This document shows positions 7,036 to 14,127 of a stretch of 16,279 nucleotides of DNA, one piece after another. A model generated the notes under the pieces. That model had not been told where the DNA came from, made no database searches, and saw only the letters and a program-made list of their open reading frames with translations. How positions within the stretch are numbered: the stretch's first letter is position 1; each line of letters begins with the position of its first letter. Position numbers and translations under genes: made by a program. The stretch lies in contig CAYXGF010000041.1 of NCBI GenBank assembly GCA_964464465.1, positions 1-16,279 of the forward strand, written 5' to 3'. The DNA is from UBA940 sp964464465 (lineage in GTDB: Bacteria; Bacteroidota; Bacteroidia; Bacteroidales; Rikenellaceae).

Positions 7036-7730
7036 CTATCTTCCTCCTCTTTTTTGTGGCGCGGCTCTCCTTCCAGAACAATTACGAATTCTCCGCGCGG
7101 TTCGTTTTCGGTGAAATACTCCGTTACCTGGCGCAGCGTTCCGCGCACGGTTTGTTCGAATTTCTTGCTCAGCTCGCGCGAGACGGAAACGCGTCTCTCC
7201 TCGCCGAAGAATTCAATGAACTGCGCAAGGGTCTTCAATACCCTGAACGGAGATTCGTAAAAAATCATTGTACGTGTCTCGTGCGCCAGCGAGCTCAGAT
7301 GTTTGACCCTGCCTTTCTTCTGCGGCAGAAATCCCTCGAAGCAGAATCTGTCGCACGCCAATCCGCTCTGCACCAGTGCCGGTATGAGCGCCGTCGCTCC
7401 GGGGAGTGTCTCCACCTCTGCACCTGCCGCCACGCAGGCCCGCACGAGCATGAATCCGGGGTCGGAGATGCCTGGGGTGCCGGCGTCGCTGATGAGTGCC
7501 ACGGTGTGTCCGCGCAGGATGTTCTCCACTGCGGCGGAGCATGTGGCATGTTCGTTGAACTTGTGGTGCGAGTAGAGTTTCTTCTCTATGCCCAGATGAC
7601 GGAGCAGTACGGACGATGTGCGCGTGTCTTCGGCCAGAATATAGTCGGCCTCGCGCAGAACGTTTATGGCCCGCAGCGTGATGTCGTCCAGATTGCCTAT
7701 CGGAGTCGGGACTATGTAGAGTTTCGACAT
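7032..7730 (-). CDS. rsmI: 16S rRNA (cytidine1402-2'-O)-methyltransferase
   Basis: Methylates the ribose of C1402 in the decoding centre of 16S rRNA, using S-adenosylmethionine. Seen: PTPIGNLDDITLRA (about residues 8-21), LAEDTRTSSVLLRHLGI, and the strong ISDAGTPGISDPG motif of the tetrapyrrole-methylase superfamily, followed by FYESPFRVLKTL and SRELSKKFEQTVRGT. At 232 aa it is shorter than E. coli RsmI (about 286 aa), lacking most of the C-terminal extension and ending in a Lys/Glu run. It begins 4 bases after the upstream hypothetical gene and overlaps the DUF389 gene. Confidence 0.95.
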   Translation of the reverse strand: MSKLYIVPTPIGNLDDITLRAINVLREADYILAEDTRTSSVLLRHLGIEKKLYSHHKFNEHATCSAAVENILRGHTVALISDAGTPGISDPGFMLVRACVAAGAEVETLPGATALIPALVQSGLACDRFCFEGFLPQKKGRVKHLSSLAHETRTMIFYESPFRVLKTLAQFIEFFGEERRVSVSRELSKKFEQTVRGTLRQVTEYFTENEPRGEFVIVLEGEPRHKKEEEDR

Positions 7731-7734
7731 GTGC

Positions 7735-8694
7735 TTATGACAGTTTTCTTACCAACAGTTCGACCATCATCCTGGCACCTTCGCACTCGGGGTTCCAGTC
7801 GAAGTTGTCGTTTATGTACAGAAGCGCCTCTTCGAGATTGTCGAAACGTTCCAGCTCTAAGAGCGCCGCGTCGAAATCGCCGGCATTTCCGCCGAACAGG
7901 TCGCGTATCATCAGGAAGCGGTCGTTCAGACCTATGGCTCCGCGCAGTGTCCTGGTATCCGCCGACGCTATCTTTTCGGCCATGTCCATGCCGGAGTTCT
8001 TCTGCAACGTGTCGCTGAGCGTGGGCCCCTGGTTTATCACATCTCCGAGCACTTTGGTCTGGGTACGGGATGCGGCCGGCGCCGGTTGTTCCGTACGTTG
8101 GTCTGCGGTCTGCGGTTTTTCGGGCATCTCCATCTCCGTGTTGTCGGAGTAGAGCGTGCGTATGAGGTTGCGGTTTACCTGACGTTTGATTACAGGTTCC
8201 TCTATCTGCTGTTGAGGTTCATCCTCCTGCGACTCAGGTGCGGTAGCGGCATCTTCTTCCTGTTCCATGCTGCTGGGGGCGTCCTGCTGCTGGGGCTCTG
8301 CCGTCTGCTTTTCAGGCTCCGCAGGTATCTCCTCATTAGGCGCTGCCTCTGCGGGGGTCTCTTCCGGTTTTGCTGTCACCGTCACCTGCTCCACGGCTTT
8401 CTCCTGCGGCGCCGGTGTTGCGGTGCATGGTGCTGTCGCCGGTTCTTCCGTTGCGGTCGGGTTGCTCTTCACTGCTGTAACAGCCACGTCCTTCTGCGGA
8501 GACGCTGCCGGAGTATTCTCTTGCTGCATCGGTGTTGCGGTGCATGGTGCCGCATCAGTGTATTTTATATCTGTGTACAGACGGCGCAGCATGCTGAGCA
8601 CGATTTCCTTTTCCATTTCGGGGATGTCGCGATTCCAGTCGTCCGTGATTTTGCGCAGCAGTTCTATGTCTGCCTTTATGTTTTCGATATTCAT
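7735..8694 (-). CDS. Hypothetical protein with P/E/T/Q-rich linker, 319 aa
   Basis: I do not recognise a named family. Three parts are visible. Residues 1-46 are a charged helical head (MNIENIKADIELLRK, then DIPEMEKEIVLSMLRRLYTDI). Residues about 48-240 are a low-complexity, acidic Pro/Glu/Thr/Gln/Ala linker. Residues about 245-319 form a conserved-looking helical tail (LNDRFLMIRDLFGG, LLELERFDNLEEALLYIND, then a C-terminal LLVRKLS). The linker contains two copies of APCTATP encoded by a 21-bp perfect DNA repeat. No signal peptide or membrane helix is present, so it is probably cytoplasmic and tethers head and tail. It sits 5 bases after the ACT-domain gene and 4 bases before rsmI. Confidence 0.85.
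   Translation of the reverse strand: MNIENIKADIELLRKITDDWNRDIPEMEKEIVLSMLRRLYTDIKYTDAAPCTATPMQQENTPAASPQKDVAVTAVKSNPTATEEPATAPCTATPAPQEKAVEQVTVTAKPEETPAEAAPNEEIPAEPEKQTAEPQQQDAPSSMEQEEDAATAPESQEDEPQQQIEEPVIKRQVNRNLIRTLYSDNTEMEMPEKPQTADQRTEQPAPAASRTQTKVLGDVINQGPTLSDTLQKNSGMDMAEKIASADTRTLRGAIGLNDRFLMIRDLFGGNAGDFDAALLELERFDNLEEALLYINDNFDWNPECEGARMMVELLVRKLS
8413..8550. repeat. Direct repeat pair, 21 bp identical, inside hypothetical gene
   Basis: The same 21 bases occur at 8413-8433 and 8530-8550, 117 bases (39 codons) apart and in frame. Both encode APCTATP on the minus strand. Slippage or recombination between them would remove or add 39 codons without breaking the frame. Confidence 0.8.
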
Positions 8695-8699
8695 GTCTA

Positions 8700-9377
8700 T
8701 TATTGTTTTGCGCCTCTTTTGGCTTCCATGAGTATTGTGAATGCTCGGTGAATGTCGTTGTCGCTTACCACGACCGTAAATTCATTTGTGGTGCTGATGA
8801 CCTCCGTGATGTTGATGTTGTCCCAGGCCAGCTCCTTGAATATATAGTAATACACGCCCGGGCAGATTGCGTTTTCTGCGGGGAGCTTTATGGTTATGGA
8901 CGACAGGTTCTCGGTCCGCGTCAGCAGTTTCTCAGGTTTGAAGATGCGCTCCACGGTGTCGGATATGGAGTTGCTGACAACGAGCGTGGTCTCGTATATG
9001 CCCTGCGAGAACGTGCAGAACAAATCGGCGCCGGACGAAGAGTTGTGTATCTGTGAGAGCAGCGACTCCTGGCGCGAATAGAGTTCCGGCGAGTTGGCGT
9101 ATGTGAAGTCCGTCAGATTCGAGCGGACGATTATGTCTCCGATGTTCTCTATTACGCGTTTGAATTTGATTGCTGAGGTTATTTCAAGACGCGGAACCAG
9201 TCTGTTCAGGGCCATTATTACGGCGCTTTCGTTTACCGGTTTGCCGATCTTGTGTTCGACCTCGGGTTTTATCTGACGGGCCAGGGCCGACAGATTTATC
9301 AGGCCTTCTATCAGGGCGCCTTCCAGAAACGGTTTCTTTTTGATAACCTCTTCTACTATGTTGGGAATAGTAAGCAT
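8700..9377 (-). CDS. ACT-domain-like regulatory protein
   Basis: 225 aa, cytoplasmic, no kinase domain. Residues about 1-90 look like a helical head (NIVEEVIKKKPFLEGALIEG, then NESAVIMALNRLVPRLE). Residues about 130-222 read like tandem ACT-type sub-domains as at the C-terminus of aspartate kinases: an LSSITIKLP strand, then PGVYYYIFKELAWDNINITEV and a closing strand NEFTVVVSDNDIHRAFTIL. ACT domains bind amino acids. It is the first gene of the six-gene operon and is divergent from lysA, so a role in sensing lysine or another aspartate-family amino acid is a fair inference. The assignment rests on pattern only and could be wrong. No catalytic site is visible. Confidence 0.65.
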   Translation of the reverse strand: MLTIPNIVEEVIKKKPFLEGALIEGLINLSALARQIKPEVEHKIGKPVNESAVIMALNRLVPRLEITSAIKFKRVIENIGDIIVRSNLTDFTYANSPELYSRQESLLSQIHNSSSGADLFCTFSQGIYETTLVVSNSISDTVERIFKPEKLLTRTENLSSITIKLPAENAICPGVYYYIFKELAWDNINITEVISTTNEFTVVVSDNDIHRAFTILMEAKRGAKQ

Positions 9378-9514
9378 GTTTCGGTTCTTGTTTTATTTTG
9401 GGATATTTCTACTCGGTATGTGCGATTATGAACGAATCTGTGTGTAATTTTTTACTCTGTTCTAATTTCTTGCAAAAAAACGCATTTTTTTTCTCAAAAA
9501 CAAACCGCAGGATA

Positions 9515-9522
9515 TATTTTTG
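9515..9522 (+). promoter_or_regulatory. Possible -7 promoter element of lysA
   Basis: TATTTTTG matches TAnnTTTG and lies 44 bases before the lysA start. No good TTG is found 20 bases upstream, only a T/C-rich tract, so this is a partial match. The 189-base region 9378-9566 separates the divergent ACT gene and lysA and must hold both promoters; a clear box for the minus strand was not found. Confidence 0.4.
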
Positions 9523-9566
9523 CGTCATAAATATAACATTTTGTTATTTTAATCAGGCATAGTGAA

Positions 9567-10727
9567 ATGTTGAGCAGAGACATAAAACCGGAACTCAGAA
9601 ATATCGAAACCCCGTTCTATCTATATGACATGAATTTGTTGCGTCGCACTCTGGACGAACTATCCAGTCAAAGTTCGCGTTACGGCTATCAGGTGCATTA
9701 TGCGGTCAAGGCCAATTTCGACCGCCGCATAGTCGATGAGATACGCAAGTGGGATTTGGGTATAGACTGCGTGAGCGGAGGCGAACTGGCCCTTGTGCGC
9801 GAGGCCGGATTTCCGGCCGACAGGATTGTCTATGCCGGCGTGGGTAAAAGCGACAGGGAAATCCGTTATGCCGTCAGCGAGGGCATATGCGCCTTCAACT
9901 GCGAGTCGAGGCAGGAGTTGCAGGTTATAGACGCCATTGCCGGGGAGCTTGGACTTCGTGCTCGTGTGGCGCTCAGGGTAAATCCCGATGTCGACCCTCA
10001 TACCCACCGTCACATCTCGACCGGGCATGCCGACAGCAAATTCGGAATATCATACAAGGAGATAGACCGCATTCTGCCCGAACTGGATACGTATCGCAAT
10101 CTCGACGTGGTAGGTCTTCATTTTCATGTCGGCTCGCAGATTTGCGACATGCGTGTGTTCGAGTCTTTTTGCAAGCGTGTGAACACTCTGCTCGAATGGT
10201 TCTCCGACCATGGCTTGAAGAACATATCGTATCTCAATATGGGCGGCGGACTTGGTATAAATTACGATAATCCGGATGCTCAGCCTATGCCGGATTTCGA
10301 ATCCTATTTCGCTACTTTCCACAGGTTCCTGAATGTCCCTGAGGGCGCTACGGTGCATTTCGAGCTGGGCCGGGCCATAGTGGGACAGTGCTGCGAGCTC
10401 GTTTCGCGCGTGATGTTCAACAAGGTCAATGCCGCAGGCAGCAATGTGGCCGTAATCGACGCGAGCATGGCCGAGCTGATACGTCCTGCACTCTATGGGG
10501 CTTATCACTCCATAGAGAATCTCGATGCCCGCAGCGGCGAGCCTGTCATACCGTATACCGTTGCCGGAACCGTCTGCGAATCGTCCGATATTTTCGCCGA
10601 GCACCGTGACCTGCCCCGCCTGCAACGCGGCGATTTGGTTTCCATAAAATCTGCCGGCGCCTACGGAATGTCGATGGCTTCGCGCTATAATCTGCACAGC
10701 GTGCCGCAAACTGTTTATCACGAATAG
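9567..10727 (+). CDS. lysA: Diaminopimelate decarboxylase
   Basis: PLP-dependent enzyme that converts meso-diaminopimelate to lysine, the last step of lysine synthesis. 386 aa, slightly shorter than E. coli LysA (420). Seen: YAVKAN with PLP lysine Lys48, HFHVGSQI (185-192), the phosphate loop GGGLGINYD (226-234), ELGRAIVG (266-273, where most family members have EPGR), VCESSDIF with Cys337 and Asp341 (the active-site cysteine from the partner subunit), and the C-terminal GAYGMSMASRYN. These distinguish it from arginine or ornithine decarboxylases. Its ATG at 9567 has no strong ribosome site, as is usual in Bacteroidetes. It is divergent from an ACT-domain gene. Confidence 0.95.
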   Translation: MLSRDIKPELRNIETPFYLYDMNLLRRTLDELSSQSSRYGYQVHYAVKANFDRRIVDEIRKWDLGIDCVSGGELALVREAGFPADRIVYAGVGKSDREIRYAVSEGICAFNCESRQELQVIDAIAGELGLRARVALRVNPDVDPHTHRHISTGHADSKFGISYKEIDRILPELDTYRNLDVVGLHFHVGSQICDMRVFESFCKRVNTLLEWFSDHGLKNISYLNMGGGLGINYDNPDAQPMPDFESYFATFHRFLNVPEGATVHFELGRAIVGQCCELVSRVMFNKVNAAGSNVAVIDASMAELIRPALYGAYHSIENLDARSGEPVIPYTVAGTVCESSDIFAEHRDLPRLQRGDLVSIKSAGAYGMSMASRYNLHSVPQTVYHE

Positions 10728-10747
10728 GGGAGATAGTCCCCTGTTTT
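10726..10747 (+). terminator. Probable terminator of lysA
   Basis: AGGGGA (10726-10731) pairs with TCCCCT (10737-10742) around GATAG, followed by GTTTT. The stem starts within the stop codon. A second hairpin, GCCGCCAA/TTGGCGGC (10768-10775/10783-10790), follows without a T-run and may help. Confidence 0.55.
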
Positions 10748-10842
10748 CCGCATTGCCGGAGGCTACTGCCGCCAATCGTATTTTGGCGGCATGTTATAAT
10801 CATCTGCGCCGGTAGAATATTTAGGAAATCATTTTTTTTCTT

Positions 10843-10871
10843 ATGCTTCGGCTGATTTTGTGCCGAAGCAT
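10843..10871 (+). other. Perfect 10-bp hairpin before the ClpP-like gene
   Basis: ATGCTTCGGC (10843-10852) pairs with GCCGAAGCAT (10862-10871) around TGATTTTGT. T8 lies just upstream and a T-rich stretch downstream (ACTTTTGTTTT). It ends 34 bases before the preferred start codon at 10906. It is neither a clean terminator nor coding: the in-frame ATG at 10843 would put the hairpin inside the gene. A leader structure controlling the cassette is an inference. Confidence 0.5.
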
Positions 10872-10905
10872 GCTGCACTTTTGTTTTCGAAATAATTTAA
10901 ATGCT

Positions 10906-11493
10906 ATGGAACTGAAACAAAAAACAGCAGATGAAAAGCTCATTTTTCTGTTCGACAGAATAGAGCAGAGAAGCGTGGTGAACACGGTAAGAAAGATTAT
11001 GGAGATATTCATGAAAGACGACGAGTATCAAAGGAAGTGTTTTGAGTGGTTGTCGGACAACGAATTGCCGTGCGTGGCGCCGAAGCGTATACCGATAACA
11101 TTACATCTTTCGACTTTTGGCGGCGGTTGTCATTATGGTTTGTCTCTGTATGACATCATAGTTTCTTCGAGCACGCCCGTTGAGATTGTGTGCTCTGGCG
11201 GGGTGATGTCTATGGGTGTTGTTATCTTGTTGGCGGCTAATGTTCGGCGGGCGTATAGAAATACTACATTTTTGATTCATCAGGTATCCGGTCTTACCAT
11301 AGGTTCATTGCAGGAAATAGAGGAGTCTGTCGAGAGTATTAAAAGATTGAATGAGCGTATATTTCAGATTATTGTCGAAAAGACGAAAATTACCCGTGAG
11401 CAGCTCGATGTGGTGAAACAAAACAAAACCGATTGGTATTTAACGGCTCAGGAAGCATTGGATGCCGGAATCATTACAGAAATAATAGATTAA
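10906..11493 (+). CDS. ClpP-like serine protease (S14/crotonase-fold)
   Basis: 195 aa counted from the ATG at 10906 (MELKQK), chosen because the longer frame from 10843 runs through a hairpin and encodes an unlikely Cys/Phe-rich leader. The ClpP fold is clear: ITLHLSTFGGGCHYGLSLYD in place of the classical NSPGG strand, GGVMSMGVVILLAA with Ser102, FLIHQVSG with His125, and TDWYLTAQEALDAGIITEII with Asp176. Spacing of the triad is close to E. coli ClpP. It diverges from housekeeping ClpP in the substrate strand and in a longer N-terminal helix region. No Clp ATPase is encoded nearby, so it may work alone or borrow a host unfoldase. First gene of the four-gene cassette; the DNA is AT-richer than the left flank. 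Confidence 0.85.
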   Translation: MELKQKTADEKLIFLFDRIEQRSVVNTVRKIMEIFMKDDEYQRKCFEWLSDNELPCVAPKRIPITLHLSTFGGGCHYGLSLYDIIVSSSTPVEIVCSGGVMSMGVVILLAANVRRAYRNTTFLIHQVSGLTIGSLQEIEESVESIKRLNERIFQIIVEKTKITREQLDVVKQNKTDWYLTAQEALDAGIITEIID

Positions 11494-11519
11494 ATGATTA
11501 TATTCGCAAAAAAACAGTT

Positions 11520-12563
11520 ATGAATATGAAAAAGAGTAAAGAGTCAAAAGCAGAAAATAAGCTCGATATTTTAAGATTTTATTGGGAAAATTATAGAAAA
11601 GACAAGATAGTTTGCTCATTTTTTTGCAACGATATTTTAGACGACTTCTTTAATAGCCGTCTGAATTATCTTTCGACATTTCCGAAATTCGGTTCATTGG
11701 AAGAAGATGACAAGTTTGCAATATTGTCGAATGTTTTCAATATCAAACTACCCAAACAAGATGCGCCTGAAAAAAATTATGCGCTTTTCAAATCGAGATT
11801 TTATGAAGCCGCATATGGGAACGGTAATGAAATTCGGCATATTACACAATTTAATTCTTCGGCGTTGGCTGCACTGATGTGTTTTTACAACATAAATGCC
11901 CAGAATCCGATAGATATAAATATCGACGGACACATGCTGCATCTGACTTCCGTCGTTCTGGAAAAAGAAAATCCAGTATTTAAAGGGCCATCGTGCATCG
12001 ATGTTGCGCTGTATGGCAGCAACGAGAAAAATGAAAAAGTGGTTCTTTTCCTCGAATCCAAGTTCGGAGAGTATTTGAAACAATCGAAAAACTATGAGGC
12101 GGCGGGTAGATATAAGGAATATTATGAGAAGTTGTCCGGTATAAATAAAGAAGTTTCGACGGGTTTAAGGTTTGAGGCCGGCAATAAAAACATTATTTAT
12201 TACTCCGATAAAGGAAAACATTACTTTGACGGAATCAAACAGATGATTTCTCATTATATAGGCGCGACAAAATCGTATGAGTTGAATGTGGAAAAAAGAA
12301 AAGTATATCTCGGCACGATACTTTTTGACTTTTCGGATGGAATTATTGATAAGGATCTGAAAAATGAAAGCAAAGGGTTGCTTGACGATTACAAAAGGTG
12401 TTATGGCGATATCGCTAAATTACTCAATAAATTGTCGGAGAATAACAAAGAGACCGAAATGGACAAGGTGACCGTAATAGAAAACGCCTTTACATATCAG
12501 GATTTCTTCAAACAGAATCCGCATGTTTTGGATGCGGATGTAAAGAAATTCTACCAATTGTGA
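11520..12563 (+). CDS. PD-(D/E)XK nuclease-like protein
   Basis: 347 aa, clearly AT-richer than its neighbours. Start ATG at 11520 (MNMKKSK), 26 bases after the protease stop. A restriction-endonuclease-like core is suggested by CIDVALYG (Asp161), then VVLFLESKFGEYL (Glu179-Ser-Lys181), giving the D-x17-E-x-K spacing of PD-(D/E)XK enzymes, followed by a helical part and FDGIKQMISHYIGATKSYEL, which resembles the later helix-strand of such nucleases. Residues 1-110 are a helical region of unknown role. No methyltransferase or specificity subunit is nearby, so a simple restriction-modification system is unlikely. Nuclease activity is an inference from motif pattern; it could also be a degenerate fold used for binding. 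Confidence 0.65.
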   Translation: MNMKKSKESKAENKLDILRFYWENYRKDKIVCSFFCNDILDDFFNSRLNYLSTFPKFGSLEEDDKFAILSNVFNIKLPKQDAPEKNYALFKSRFYEAAYGNGNEIRHITQFNSSALAALMCFYNINAQNPIDINIDGHMLHLTSVVLEKENPVFKGPSCIDVALYGSNEKNEKVVLFLESKFGEYLKQSKNYEAAGRYKEYYEKLSGINKEVSTGLRFEAGNKNIIYYSDKGKHYFDGIKQMISHYIGATKSYELNVEKRKVYLGTILFDFSDGIIDKDLKNESKGLLDDYKRCYGDIAKLLNKLSENNKETEMDKVTVIENAFTYQDFFKQNPHVLDADVKKFYQL

Positions 12564-12569
12564 TAAATT

Positions 12570-13481
12570 ATGTCCCGAAGCAATTTTAAAACATATGTCT
12601 GGTTGATAGAGACACTGCAAAGCCGCGGACCGCAGTCGTTTGACGAGTTGCAGAAGCTGTGGCTCGACAGTTCAGTCAATGAAGACGAACGCAAACCGTT
12701 GGCAAAACGCACATTTTCAAATTACAAGGAGGCTATTGCCGATATTTTCGGTATAGATATCGAGTGCGACCGCCGTACAAACAGATACAGTATACTTAAC
12801 GATGAGGACTTGATTAGTAGCGGAATTCGGGATTGGATGCTTGACGCATTGTCGCTCAACAGCCTGCTGGGTGATAGTAAAAGTCTCAAAAACCGCATAG
12901 TATTCGAGCATGTACCGTCGGGTTGCAAGTACCTTACTGAGATTATCGACGCTATGCGGCGCAACCGCACACTGCTTGTTAATTATCAGGGCTATTCTAT
13001 GCCGGTAGCACGCGACTTCGTTCTCAAACCTGTCTGTTTGCGCGAGTTCAAACGTCGGTGGTATCTTTATGCCGGCAGAGACGGGGCCGAAGAACCCCGT
13101 ATATATGCTCTCGACAGAATAAACAAGCTTTCGGTCGGCGACGAGGAGTTTTGCGTGCCAGAAAATTTCGATGCCAATGAGATGTTCAAAGCTCGATATG
13201 GCTTGCGCAAGTATCTCAACGCTAAGCCTGAAACGGTGATGCTGCGTGTCGGCAAACACCAGCGAAACTATTTTCGTTCGCTGCCGCTGCACTGGTCGCA
13301 GCGGGAGGTTGAAACATGTGACGATTACAGTATCTTTTCATGTCGCATCATCGCTGGCGATTACGATTTTTTGCAGGATATACTGTCATTCGGCAGTTCG
13401 GTGGAAGTTATTGGGCCGGAGAGTGTACGGGGAAATATCCGTAGCGAATTGGATAAAATGTACGGACTATACAACAGATGA
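12570..13481 (+). CDS. WYL-domain transcriptional regulator
   Basis: 303 aa. The N-terminal about 75 residues look like a winged helix-turn-helix (FDELQKLW, then KRTFSNYKEAIADIFGIDI and a wing ending RYSI). The WYL domain follows at about 125-190, with the name-giving Trp164-Tyr165-Leu166 in RRWYLYAGR, the conserved NYQG before it and YALDRI after it. Residues about 200-303 fit the WCX C-terminal extension. WYL domains bind nucleotide or nucleic-acid ligands, and such regulators often control defence operons (established knowledge). It begins 6 bases after the nuclease-like gene and overlaps the phosphoesterase gene by 4 bases, so it most likely regulates this cassette. Confidence 0.9.
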   Translation: MSRSNFKTYVWLIETLQSRGPQSFDELQKLWLDSSVNEDERKPLAKRTFSNYKEAIADIFGIDIECDRRTNRYSILNDEDLISSGIRDWMLDALSLNSLLGDSKSLKNRIVFEHVPSGCKYLTEIIDAMRRNRTLLVNYQGYSMPVARDFVLKPVCLREFKRRWYLYAGRDGAEEPRIYALDRINKLSVGDEEFCVPENFDANEMFKARYGLRKYLNAKPETVMLRVGKHQRNYFRSLPLHWSQREVETCDDYSIFSCRIIAGDYDFLQDILSFGSSVEVIGPESVRGNIRSELDKMYGLYNR

Positions 13482-14047
13482 CAATAGATTTTAAAGGTCA
13501 TAAAATATTTGCTTTCTCCGATACGCACGGGCGGCATCGCAATTTACAGGTTCCGCCCGATGCCGACATTGTTGTATGCGCAGGCGATGCCGTTGAGGAC
13601 GATCTTGCTGGCGGCGAGTATGATGATTTTATAGCGTGGTTCGGCTCTTTGTCTGCACGGTGGAAAATATTTGTTCCTGGCAATCATGAGCTTTCGTTCG
13701 ACGTCGGTGCCGGAGACTTGGTCGTGAATAAATTCCGGGACCATGGCATTGTTGTTTTGCAAGATGTCGTGAAAGAATGCGACAATGTTGTCATTGCCTC
13801 CATCGCGGCATCCTCGCGCATAAAAAGCGAGGATGTCCCGACAGATGTAGATATTGTTGTAACGCATCATCCTGCGTTCGGAATACTGGATGAAGATAAT
13901 GGTAGCACCGACATCCTTTGTTTTTTGATGTATGCGCGTCCTAGCTTTTACTTTTTCGGTCATGTTCACTCGACAGGTGGACAGGAGTTCCGGTTCGGGG
14001 ATACGATTTGCTGGAATATAAGTTGCTTCAACACATTGTGCGGATAA
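13478..14047 (+). CDS. Calcineurin-like metallophosphoesterase (MPPED-type)
   Basis: 189 aa, a compact dimetal phosphoesterase. All metal-binding motifs are present in order: SDTHGRH (Asp15, His17), AGDAVEDD (Asp37), PGNHE (Asn69, His70), VVTHHP (His120, His121) and FGHVHSTGG (His152, His154). The short length and VPPDADIVVCAGD resemble the MPPED1/239 branch, whose members cleave cyclic nucleotides or other phosphodiesters. The substrate is unknown. Start ATG overlaps the stop of the WYL gene (ATGA, 13478-13481), indicating translational coupling. In the cassette it might degrade a nucleotide signal sensed by the WYL protein, or process nucleic acid ends; both ideas are inference. Confidence 0.88.
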   Translation: MTIDFKGHKIFAFSDTHGRHRNLQVPPDADIVVCAGDAVEDDLAGGEYDDFIAWFGSLSARWKIFVPGNHELSFDVGAGDLVVNKFRDHGIVVLQDVVKECDNVVIASIAASSRIKSEDVPTDVDIVVTHHPAFGILDEDNGSTDILCFLMYARPSFYFFGHVHSTGGQEFRFGDTICWNISCFNTLCG

Positions 14048-14073
14048 AAAAACAGGTCGCTCTAAAACTTCTG

Positions 14074-14093
14074 CCGCTTTTTTGCCGAAGCGG
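14074..14093. repeat. Hairpin after the metallophosphoesterase gene
   Basis: CCGCTT (14074-14079) pairs with AAGCGG (14088-14093) around an 8-base T-rich loop. There is no T-run after it, so it is at best a weak terminator. TACCTTTG at 14098-14105 just downstream matches a -7 box for the next gene, but no -33 element is found at the right distance. Confidence 0.35.
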
Positions 14094-14127
14094 AATATAC
14101 CTTTGATGTAAATTCAATTTAACGATT

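Noticed and set aside
7056..8751. Plus-strand open frames antisense to rsmI and the linker-rich protein
   Set aside because: They show no motif, are Arg/Cys/Leu-rich and contradict the clear RsmI motifs on the other strand.
10843..10905. Earlier start codon for the ClpP-like gene at 10843
   Set aside because: It would place a perfect hairpin inside the coding region and add a Cys/Phe-rich leader not expected in this family.
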